From: Trachythela sp. YZ-2020
Taxonomy: Eukaryota; Cnidaria; Anthozoa; Malacalcyonacea; Clavulariidae
Direction: 5' to 3'
DNA: 64,000 bases
NCBI GenBank assembly: GCA_016169945.1
Contig: JADLSH010000365.1
Location: 1,980,501 to 2,044,500, forward strand
This document shows, one piece after another, positions 10,346 to 20,700 of the stretch. Each line of letters starts with the position of its first letter. Within the stretch, counting starts at the first letter, position 1. A program made the translations under genes and the position numbers. The notes beneath the pieces were generated by a model. That model was not told where the DNA came from, ran no database searches, and saw only the letters and a list, made by a program, of their open reading frames with translations.

Positions 10346-11929
10346 ATGATTTCAGAATCTGTCTCCCCGTAAACTGCAATGTGTTGTTACATGTGCTCTC
10401 TTTGTTATTTTACTCTGTCTAATGCTAGGTGTTTTACTTGTCAAGAGGAAAGAAATAAGAAATGTAAGAAATGGACCCGGTGAAAATATCTGGCATGAAA
10501 ATTATCACAATTGCGTGAAAAATAATTGAATGAAAGCCCAAGCCTTTTATTGATACACTTTGAAAACTATAAGGAGTTAATTGATGGGAGTTGGCAATTG
10601 ATAGTTTATATGAGCGTTTCATCAAGTTATCAACTCTCATGTCCCGGTCGAACGAGAACAACAGTTGCATGCCAATTGCCAAACGAGGCAAAACTCTCAT
10701 CAACTCTCATCAAAATTTGAACCAGGTCAAAGTTGATGAGAGTTGATGATCAAACGCGATCGACAGTTGCAGCTCTCATTGACTCTCATCAATTCTCATC
10801 CTCCTAGTTGACCATGGCTTTATGCCTTTTATATCATAAAATCATGGCCATAAATGAAAATGCAAAAAGCTGCGAAAATATATGGCACGAAAATCAATTG
10901 CATTAAAAATACGAAAGGCTGCGAAATTATGAGACGCGCGCACATTTAAACATTTTGATTGCAGAATCGCGAATTGACGGAATTACTACCTTACATTGAT
11001 TATAATCTATTCTCATTCACTATAAGCGAACGCAGATTTTCGAAGTTGAAATTGATTAAGACAGTTCTGCGCTCTGTAATGAGACAGGACAGACTAATGG
11101 CCTTCATGACACTTGGACTCGATTGATCTGGATAAGCTTGTTGATCGTTGGGCAGAGCTTCCAAAAACCCGACGCATTATCAGCATTCGTAAGTAACATT
11201 TTTTTCTACGGATATTTTAGACTAGTAAAAACTGCACTTAGAAACATGTATGCCTATATTCAGGTCTTATATGTCAGCTTGTTGCAAAATTAACTATTTA
11301 AATGTAGAACTGATAGGTTTATAACGACTGTCTTCCCTTTCGTTTCTAACATTTCTAACACATTGTATATATATACGGAAATAATTATGTATAGTATGAT
11401 TAAAGATATACCACGCACGGACATAAACATTTATTGCAAATGGTGCGTGCGATACACTGCTAAAATTGTGATTTAATATTTTTATATTTTGCTCAAAGTT
11501 CCCCCAAAATGCAGGAAATGGCGTTTCAGAGATGCAAAGTTCAAAAATTTTACACCCCCCCCCAAAAAATTTTTGGAATGTGCGCCCCTGCCCAGACATA
11601 TATTAATTTTCTAACTAAAAAATGAATGAATTAACTGGAATGATAATTTCATCATAAACTCGAATGAAGAAATGGTCAAAAGTCTACCAGCGCCATGATA
11701 TCATCTACGTTTATATAGAGAATAATACATTGGTGCGCGGAAATACCAGATTTATTTCAAGTGTTCAAACAAAATAAAATAAAATATCCATTTTCATAAA
11801 CTTCAAAAGCAATAATTTTCACATGTGAGATTATCATAAATAATCTCACATGTGAGATTATCAGTTTTATCAGTGCTCGAAATCTCTATAAAGCACTAAT
11901 TATACTTTAATATATAATAATTAAGGATT
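10346..11929. other. Non-coding, repeat fragments
   Basis: Contains repeated CAACTCTCATC / GTTGATGAGAGTTGATGA words (10600-10810). A C-rich hAT-type end ('GGAATGTGCGCCCCTG', about 11575-11590) resembles the right end of the element at 41799-42574. No gene was seen. Confidence 0.5.
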
Positions 11930-12097
11930 AAAGCACTCTGTGAGTGCATTATCGGGATTTACAAGCACGAGTTCACGAACAAGGAACGAGAGTTTCATAC
12001 TGCACGAGACGCAGTCGAGTGCAGTATTAAACTTCGAGTTCCTTGTTCGTGAACGAGTGCTTGTAAATCAGGATAATGCACCAACAAAGAGTGCTTT
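11930..12097. repeat. Foldback palindrome 1
   Basis: A long imperfect hairpin. AAAGCACTCT pairs with AGAGTGCTTT, then ACAAGCACGAGTTCACGAAC pairs with GTTCGTGAACGAGTGCTTGT. The loop core is CACGAGACGCAGTCGAGTG. It is non-coding and one of several hairpins with this plan in the window. Confidence 0.8.
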
Positions 12098-12750
12098 AAA
12101 CGTTTTAATATTCAATTTGAGTAAACGTTTTGGCGGTATTTTTTTATTTATGAATTATGAGCAAAAACATTCTATAAACTTTGTTGAACTAACTGTTTAC
12201 TAGTTCCTTGTTTAGTTTTGATAATATTCAAAAGTGTTTTTAGAATATTTTAAAACGACAAATAGCTTTTATATAAGAAACAACCTTGTTGTTTTGAATC
12301 AGTCTGCCGAATTACGAATATATTTTCAACCGGCTTCGCCGCTTCGCCACTCATTCACAACTTATATAATTCCGTAAATTCGTAAAATAAACAAAATAAA
12401 CAACACATGTTTACGTTTAAATACGGAATTACTTTAGAAATTTGGCCACTTCGTAGTTTGGGATTGTCTCCGGTTTAAAATAAAAACTTTTCCATTCGTG
12501 AATTCGGGCGCCATCTTGCCGTGCTGATATAAACTATAACGGCACGGCCGTGCGTTGTTGCTATATAAAATGCACACACGTGGTACAAATTGACCAATAA
12601 GAGCGCGAGTTTACGAAAATTAAATATTAATAAGAAATATTTCATGGGTAATATTTTATAACCCATTATATTATAAGTAGTATCTAACGAGCAATTTGAT
12701 TGGCTAATGTGCGTGCTTTATGAGTTTATGACGCAATAAAGCGCGGCCAC

Positions 12751-12980
12751 CCATAAGTAGCCCAATCTTCGCATGCATTGTTTACGTCGTGATGTCGTGA
12801 TTGTATACATATATTAAGATAAATATATGTATATAATATAATATATAAATATAATATATTGTATACATATATTATATATATTGTATACATATATTGTATA
12901 CATATATTATATCTTAATATATGTATACAATCACGACATCACGACGTAAACAATGCATGCGAAGATTGGGCTACTTATGG
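12751..12980. repeat. Near-perfect 230-bp palindrome
   Basis: The left arm from 12751 (CCATAAGTAGCCCAATCTTC) and the right arm ending at 12980 are exact complements over about 70 bases. They enclose an AT-rich core of TATACATATATTA repeats. No arm mismatch was seen. Confidence 0.9.
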
Positions 12981-13775
12981 GGCCCTTCGTCCCCGCTTGT
13001 TAAATTTTCCTCGGAATTGTCAATACAATATGAACAAAATTATAATAGTTTTAAATCCAAAGTCTGTCAGAAAGCAAGAAAAACGGAGATGGAAAAAAGC
13101 CAGCCAACAAATAACAAGGGAACATAAACGGCGAATAAAGATTCGTAGTTGTTTCTGAGTTTGAAATATACTTTTTTGCTTGAAAGTTGGCATTCAACGG
13201 CGACAAGAAACGCGAAAATCTGTACTATTTTGACATTTAAAGGTACAAAAACTGTATTTAAACACAAACCAAACCAAATTTATCCACAGTTCTAGGTGCA
13301 AAAAATTAAAATTAACCATTTTGGCATTGATTTAGATATAAACACTATGTGTACAGTTTTTAAGCTGTCAAGATGCAACGACAAAATCTACACAAATACG
13401 ACATGTTTATGCATTTCTTGACAGTTTGTCTGAGAAAATGTTTAACCACCAACTACTGAACTAGCAAAAAACACAAAAAATATTCAAACAGTACCTTCAA
13501 ACAAAAACTGCCTGATATATTTGGTTCAAGATGAAAAATCAACTTGACAGCCAATGTCGTCAAAGCAGCTTGACAAAAACCCTTCGCTTTTATACGAATC
13601 CACGACAATAGTGAAGCAGAACAACGAAAAACCAATCTGTCTATCATTGTGCACTATATTTGAAAAATTTTCAACAGTTTTTGTGCCTTTTTAATCCCTA
13701 ATTTTTGTTGAGTTGCAAGTTTTTCGCTCCTTCGCCGGCCAGATTGCCAGAATTCAAGCTTGTAGTTGTTGCCAA
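12981..13775. other. Non-coding
   Basis: No gene, domain or clear repeat was recognised. Short open frames on both strands lack exon signals. Confidence 0.4.
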
Positions 13776-13783
13776 CTGCCAAG

Positions 13784-14141
13784 CAGTGAGCTCTATATAT
13801 ATATCTGGAGTAAGAACTTCTAATGTTCGGCCAATAGGCCAAGTGAAGCCAAAGATGGCGGCAATTGACGTCCAAACTCATGAAGGTCATAAACAGTTTT
13901 CATACCATTTTTCTAACAGATCGCATCGCTAATGAAGTTATTAGTTCATAAAATCATGATGTTATTGTTTACATCGGAGTAAAAACACAAAATTTCGGCA
14001 CACTCCTTGCCGGCTTGTGCAAACCGCGCGGTCGAAAACAATAGAAAGGGATTGGCACTGGACGTCAATTTCCGCCATCTTTGGCTTCACTTTTTGGACA
14101 TAAGTTCTCACTCCAGATATATATATATATAGAGCTCACTG
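13784..14141. mobile_element. hAT-like MITE, TSD CTGCCAAG
   Basis: The arms CAGTGAGCTCTATATATATA and complement continue with CCAAAGATGGCGG / CCGCCATCTTTGG over roughly 100 bases. They are flanked by exact 8-bp repeats CTGCCAAG (13776-13783 and 14142-14149). It is 358 bp and non-coding. Confidence 0.9.
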
Positions 14142-14367
14142 CTGCCAAGTCACAGAGTAGACGTACACTATACAGAGATCTCACTTCAGGCAAAATGCGT
14201 AACCGGCCGCTATTCTGTCTGATGATGACTTTAAAATAGAGTGGAAAATTTACAGTCTCTCAAACTCGTCTTGTTTTATTCATATTTTGAATTTCAAAAT
14301 GACATTATTCTCCGGAATTTATTTTTTTTCTTTATTTTCTTAAATTATCGGCCGGCCGCCATGTTCC

Positions 14368-14607
14368 TAGCCAGTGCGGTAACGAGAGGCATTCACCCCC
14401 CCGAACAAGATGGCGGCCGATATTTTCGGAAAATAACCGGCATAAGAAACCCTTGTTATTTTCTTTATAACGGTTTACCTTGACTGAAGTTGTGATTAAC
14501 AACATTAAATAGTTAACTCGAATTTTTGCGGTATTTTTACGTCTAAAAATGCCCTCCATTTTGAATGTTTTCGGGGGGGTGAAAGCCTCTCCTTTGCGCA
14601 CTGGCTA
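14368..14607. mobile_element. Inverted-repeat MITE with G/C-run arms
   Basis: The arm TAGCCAGTGCG..GAGAGGC..TTCACCCCCC pairs with GGGGGGTGAA..GCCTCTC..GCGCACTGGCTA. No clear target duplication was found. It is 240 bp and non-coding. Confidence 0.7.
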
Positions 14608-14798
14608 AGCATCGGTTACGCTCAAAACATTAGGATTTGATACACAGTGAAGCCTCTGTATAGTGTCTACTCTGTGGCCAAGTAATGAAAACATTAAAAA
14701 GCTTGCGAGTGACGTCAGTGATTACATGTTAGGAGAATATCAATATTGATCTTTGAACAAAATTGTTTACTGTGCTTATCTACCACTTATAATATAAA

Positions 14799-14988
14799 AG
14801 AATTAAAAAACTCGTCTTGTGCCGCTATGGTGTAATAATGCACTCGGGGGAATGTTGGGAGAATACTCGAGAAGCGCGTAAAACACTCGGCTACGCCTCG
14901 TGTTTTACAAGCTTCTCTCGTATTCTCCCAACATTCACCCCTCGTGCATTATTACACCATAACGGCACGCGACTCGTTTTTTAATTCT
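14799..14988. repeat. Foldback palindrome 2
   Basis: AGAATTAAAAAACTCGTC pairs with the end of the element. GGTGTAATAATGCACTCG and TTGGGAGAATACTCGAGAAG pair internally. The loop core is ACACTCGGCTACGCCTCGTGT. Confidence 0.85.
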
Positions 14989-15164
14989 TAAATACAACTT
15001 TTTATCCAGTAAGTTTTTGTAAAACTTGAAATTGATAATTTGTTTTTTGTTGTACAAATGTTCGTCGTTGAAGCCTATAAGTGAATTTTTTAACCAGCAG
15101 GTCGAAAAAAAAGACTTCAATTGTAAAGTAAAGAAATCTGGATTAGTTGCAAAATCTGGTAAAA

Positions 15165-15735
15165 TAAACTAACTTTATTTATACTGGATAGCTCTATCAG
15201 TTCTAAACTGCGCTCTAGAGGTCCGGTAAAGTTCATTCCGTATTGGTCCAGTAGTTTTACAGGAGGAAACATAAATGAACTTTATTTATACTGGATAGTT
15301 CTATCAGTTCTAAACTGTGCTCTAGAAGTCCTGTAAGGTCATCTTTTATTGGTCCAGTGTTACTACAGGAGTAAACCTAAACTAAACTAACTATATTTAT
15401 ACTGGATAGCTCTATCAGTTCTAAATTGTTCTTCCTAAAGGTTCAGGAAGGTTCATCTCTTGTGGTCCAGTGTTACTACAGGAGTAAACCTAAACTAAAC
15501 TAACTATTTTTATACTGGATAGCTCTATCAATTCAAAACTGCATGTTCTCCCTACAGGTCCAGCAAGGTTCATCCCTTATTGATCCAGTGTTACTATACA
15601 GGAGGAAACCTAAACTAAACTAACTTTATTCATACTGAACATCTCTATCAGTTCTAAGTAGTCCTCTCTCGAGATACAGTAAGGGTTATCCGTTATTGCA
15701 TGGTCCATTGTTGCTACCGAACGAAACCTATACTA
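15165..15735. repeat. About 110-bp tandem array, 5 copies
   Basis: A unit containing TTTATACTGGATAGCTCTAT, AGAGGTCCAGTAAGG and TACAGGAGGAAACCTAAACT starts near 15167, 15275, 15383, 15496 and 15615. The same unit appears singly at 8.85 kb and as a degenerate triplet at 60.6 kb. Confidence 0.88.
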
Positions 15736-16178
15736 ACTTCATTTATACCAGTTTCTACTGAATCCTATAGCAATTGTGGGTGTTGATCTCGATACCAAAT
15801 TCTGAGAAAGAATGTCATGATTACTGGATCATGTGTCGAAAACCATATATCCACATATCACGAGATAGTGAATTTACGCAAATATTTTTCAGATCGGCCT
15901 GGGAGTAAGGGCGACAACAACTTTCTTTACTGAATTCCGTGACATATCATGGAGGTATATTTTAAGCTTTTTTTTTACTGTTTTGATTTCCATTATTCGC
16001 GTTAAACTCCTTTCTTTGAACTGTATATTTATATAATAGTTTTAAATGTTTTCTTTGAAAAGTATTTATAAATTATTACTTTCTCTCTAACTTAAAATAA
16101 TGTCAATACACTCGATATCTTGATTAACAAAAGGTAAACAAGGGATAATCTCAACTCAACAAAATTCGGAGTGGCCGT
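15736..16178. other. Receptor 3' flank
   Basis: Downstream of the receptor stop on the minus strand. No gene was seen. It would include any 3' UTR if the AATAAA that overlaps the stop codon is not used. Confidence 0.4.
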
Positions 16179-16183
16179 TTATT
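16178..16183 (-). terminator. AATAAA overlapping the receptor stop codon
   Basis: On the minus strand the last codons read CAA TAA, followed by A. This creates AATAAA across the stop codon. If used, the 3' UTR would be very short. It could also be chance in an AT-rich region. Confidence 0.3.
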
Positions 16184-17775
16184 GCTTAGTCATCGGAGAT
16201 AAATGTTGATAGTTTGCCGTATCATCTTGTCGATCAAGCTCATTTAATTCCGCATATAGTGCTGGTGAAGTTGGTGAAGCTGGTTTTGATTTCCCTGGCA
16301 GGGGTGGTGTTGGTTTTGGTGGAACTGGAGGAGGTGTTGCTGAAGTTGGTGGTTGTGAAACTGGTGATGATACTTTTTGTGGAATTGGTGGTACTTCTTT
16401 TGATTGTGTTGGTGAACTTGATGGTACCATTGCTGGTGATTTTGATGATGTTTTTGAGGGTAGAACGGGTGGTGGCGAACTGGTAGGTCCACTTGATGAT
16501 GATTTTGGTGATAGTCGTGTTCCTGATGGTGAAGTTAGTGGTAAACTTGATGGTACCATAATTGGTGATTTTACTGCTGAAGTTTTTGATGGAAGCGCTG
16601 GTGGTTGTACACTGGTGGGAGTCATCGTTGGTCTGGCTGATGGTGATTTTTCTGATGGCATTCTTGAAGGTAGCGCTGGTGGTGATGAGCTTGATGGTAG
16701 AATCGATGTTTTCGATGGTAGAGGTGGTGCTGAACTGGTGGTAGCAATCGTTGTTCTGGCAGATGGTGATTTTTGGGATGGTGTTCTTAATGGTAGTGTC
16801 AGTGATTGTGAAGTTGGTGGTTGAATTAGTGACTTATCTCCACTTTCTAAGAACTTCATGTCTATTTCAGGTAAATTGTAGTTTGAATCACGATTCGACT
16901 CTTCATTACCCAAGGTGATAGGTGCGGAAGTTTCATCTTGAAGATTCTTATCACCATTTCCTAGGAATTCTGCGTCTATTTCAGGTAACTGGCAGTTTGA
17001 CTTTTTATTGCCCAAGGCTGGTGATGGTGTTTGGGATTTTAATGGTGTTGGCGGATTTTCACCCTTCTTTAAACTACCTTCTAAAAATTTCATATCTGTT
17101 TCAGAATATTGGTAGTTTGCATCTTGACTTTTGTCTTCTGTAGCCAGATCAGATGGTCGTGATGATGGTATCAATTTTGGTGAGTGTGGTGCTGATTTTG
17201 GTGTTGGTGGTATTTGGTACTTTGTTGGTGAGGCATTTTGTGTTATTGGTGATGGTATTTGGTAGTTCGGTGGTGCTTCAGATTTTCGTGATGATGGTGG
17301 TTTCGAATATTGAGGTGCTTTTGATGGTGTCACTTTAGGCCTTAATAGTAGGGCTGGGTTACCATCCTGGGTTACCACTTCACACTCACTGTAGACATGT
17401 TCAGGTTTTGTTTTAGGTTTTAGGTAGTCCCCTGGTATACTGGCTTCACTCAGACGGCTTACTTCGTCTGTTTCAAGGTCTGGTTTAGGATGTTGGTAAT
17501 TGGTTACGCTAGTGGATTCACCATCCTCATTGACCGCTTCCAACCCTGATTGACCTGTTCTGGGATGTTGGTAGTTTGTTGTGTTACTTGATTCACCATA
17601 CTCTGTGGCACCACTATGCTCTTCCGCCCCTGATTGACCATTACTTTTGCCATCTACCTTGCCACAGTTAGTGTAGATAGGCTCCATTACAATTCTCGGG
17701 TGCTGGTATTCCGCTAGTTTACTGGGTTCACAATGATGGACCACTAAATTGGTTCTGGAGTCCATTGAGTCGGAC
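16179..17775 (-). CDS. Receptor exon 5: proline-rich signalling tail
   Basis: A CTTCATTAG acceptor precedes codon 333 and TAA closes the frame. It encodes residues 333-864. The N-terminal third carries the YxxP sites (YQHP three times, e.g. Tyr356, Tyr401, Tyr426; YLKP Tyr450; YSKP; YQIP twice), the Crk/Nck-type SH2 consensus. Y-T-N-C at 367 is a possible Grb2 site. The middle has three diverged PEIDMKFLE-type repeats. The distal part is Pro/Ser/Thr rich with SH3 class II ligands (PPLPSK, PPALPSR, PPPVPPKPTPPLPGK). The end is the YAEL..YQHL pair. The low-complexity, repeated composition explains the large antisense open frames, which I do not consider genes. Confidence 0.9.
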
Positions 17776-20700
17776 CTAATGAAGAGCACAGGTTACAGAT
17801 GTTCATGGTTAGCGCACTGACCCCCTTACCGTTCAGTTAAGCTTGCTACTAAAGGTTGACAGTCGGGTATTGTTACTTGGTGTGCTTGATAACTCATGTA
17901 AATAGGATTGTGGTTGGTTCTATCGTATGCTTTGAAGGTTTTTCTCCGGGTACTCTGGTTTTTCTCCTTCACCAAAAATGACCCCTCCATTGACCAGACA
18001 TGTGCTTCATGATCAAGACAGGGGTCGTATTGTGGCTGCTAGCAGTGCCCTTGTAAGCCTTCGACTCGGTCAGGTTTAAGCTGCGTCCTTCGTGATTCAG
18101 CTCTCAGCTGGACGTAATGCCTGATTTGCATTTGGTTGTAATTGCCGTGAACCAGTCATTGTCGACGATGTCAAATAGTCTAGATCTATCTCGTCTTTTG
18201 TGTGCCTATATGTAAATCAGTCTTTTTTTACTGTAGAGGTACGTCGACACTCTAACATCGGTCAGGTTGACATGTTCACGACAGTTAGACTAAATGGAAA
18301 CAAGCATACCTGAATGTCTGCTCAAAACTTCCAAATGTTTCAAGACCATCATTTTCACCACCCGGCACTTCCTCGTAAATCGGATTAAAATCGGCACCAT
18401 TTTGTAGCGCGAGCGCCTCCTGTGATTCGGGGGTAACGACAAGAGTCTTTATGCTGCCACATCGCCGGCAATACAAGGTTAATAAACACGCGAGAATGCA
18501 TGAAAGAACTAGGCCACTGGCAAACGAATAGACAGCGACATACCAGTCAGGAAAGCCGTTAACTTCACACGTTATGTTTACTAGTTCACCAAGTACAGCT
18601 GAGTTTGGTGTAAACGTAATGACTGTCTTGTTAGGTTTAACTGTGAAGAAACAAAACATCTTTGTTACTAATGAAAATGGGCAAATAGTTGCTTTCATTT
18701 CTGAATAATATTGATTATTAGTAAAAATGTATAAACTGAAAATGTATATTTTTCGGCTGGGACGTCCGTACTGGAAAAATATTTTCCTCTGGTCTCCGAA
18801 GTGGCCTGAGACCAAAAGTCTACGGATGCTTCTGAGAACGAAGGAAAATACTTTTAATGCAAAGACGGAAAGACCTAAACAGTAAAGAACGATTCACGTG
18901 GCTGATATATTTTAAAAACATGGTAAACTGACAGGGCATGCACATAAAGAAGACATATATTTTCAGTAAAAATGTATACACTAGCTTTTTCAAGATTATT
19001 ATATGGTAGCCTACATTATATGGTAGCCTATGGGGTTTCTCCGTTCCATTTAAGAAATAGAAAACATTTTCCGTGTTTCTATACATTTATAGAAACACGT
19101 GTGGGAGTTTGGGAGAACGAGAAATAATCAGTGGGAAAACGAGCCCGTAGGGCGAGTTTTTCCACGTTGTTTCGAGTTCTCCCAAACTCCCACAAGTGTT
19201 TCTATAAGTGTATAGAAACACAGGAAAAAATGTTTTCTATTTCTTTTATAATATAACTCAATAATATAACTCGATTAATTTACAAATTCTCATTACGCAC
19301 GCATGCTGACCTTTGCTCGTCAATTTCGCTGCAAGAAAACAACTCTGTTTGAAAATTAACAGTCACAAATGTGTAAAAGCATTTAAATAGTATTCAAAGT
19401 TTTATAATTCGCATTAAATTTGTTTTTTATGATTTTAAATTTTGGCGGGAAAATTTCCGTGTTTCTATACAGTTATAGAAACACGCTTCTCGACCAATCA
19501 GCACGCGCGTACTATAAATGTTATATTATAAAATTATATATTCTTGCTTCGACAAAGAGAAGTTCGTGTTTGCTTGCTTTGTTGATCAAGAACATATAAA
19601 ACTGACTAAATTTTGATTGGCAATCGAAACTTTTCTAATCACAAGACAATAAAAAAGAAATGCTATTTAAAATCTTAAATATACTTTGACCATTTCACGA
19701 TAACTATATCAGATATTTCAAAATGTTATTCTAACATGCAACCTGAACATAACTTTCCAAAAATAATTTTGTTGCTGACAACAAATATTTATAACAAATA
19801 GGTACGCAAAGCGTACATGTATCTGCTCATGCGTATTTGCATAATTGTATAATTAGATAATGTAATTGAATGATGTCAATGCATGAGGTCAATGTCACTC
19901 AATGAGTGTATGAACGTTTATGTTGCTTTTAAAAACTGTGCATAGAGGGTGCGAGGGCCTATAGCCAATGGGAGCAATGTTTAAAACAATTGTGAAACCT
20001 TCACATTTTAGTCTTTTACATTTGAGAATAAAGGTTGTATATAACAGCACTATTTACACTCCACACATAAATATTACATACCATCAACTCATTTAGTCCC
20101 CCTAGTCACAGCAGTTTGGGGAAGAAAGGCCAAACTGTGCTTATATCTTTATACCAATGAAATATCAAAAGTAAACTTAGTATAAGGTAATGTTGACTAT
20201 CGAAATGACAATTCGATTTAACGATTTTGACACAAATAATGTTGAGAATAAACATTGCATGATTTTAACACTTTTATGAGTGAACTTTGTCGAAATAGAA
20301 GCTCGAATAACGAAGGATATTCGTACAATATTTAGGTATTCGTACAATATCAAGGCTTACCTTGTTTCCTGATTCAAATGACATTGATATATAGCAGGTC
20401 AAGTCAATGCTGTGTGTATAAAATTGGCGAATAATTTCCACAGCATAAAATGTTATCAAACAACTTCCAATACTTACTAAAAATACTCCCTCCACTCTTG
20501 CCATGTTCAAAATCGTACAGAAAATTAAAAATATCGTTGGTTTGATGGATAATTTTCACCGTAAAATTCAAATTTTTACTCATGTTTACAATAATTCTCG
20601 CCCTTCGGTAGTCCGCCATCTTGAAATAATCAATATCAATCCAGTTGTACATAGAAGAGTAACATTATAAATACGTCGTTTTAATCTAGGCTGTCGCTGA

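Noticed and set aside
16214..17338. Several plus-strand frames rich in Val/Leu/Gly opposite the receptor tail
   Set aside because: Antisense shadows of the proline/serine-rich exon 5, which has proper splice sites, phase and motifs on the minus strand.
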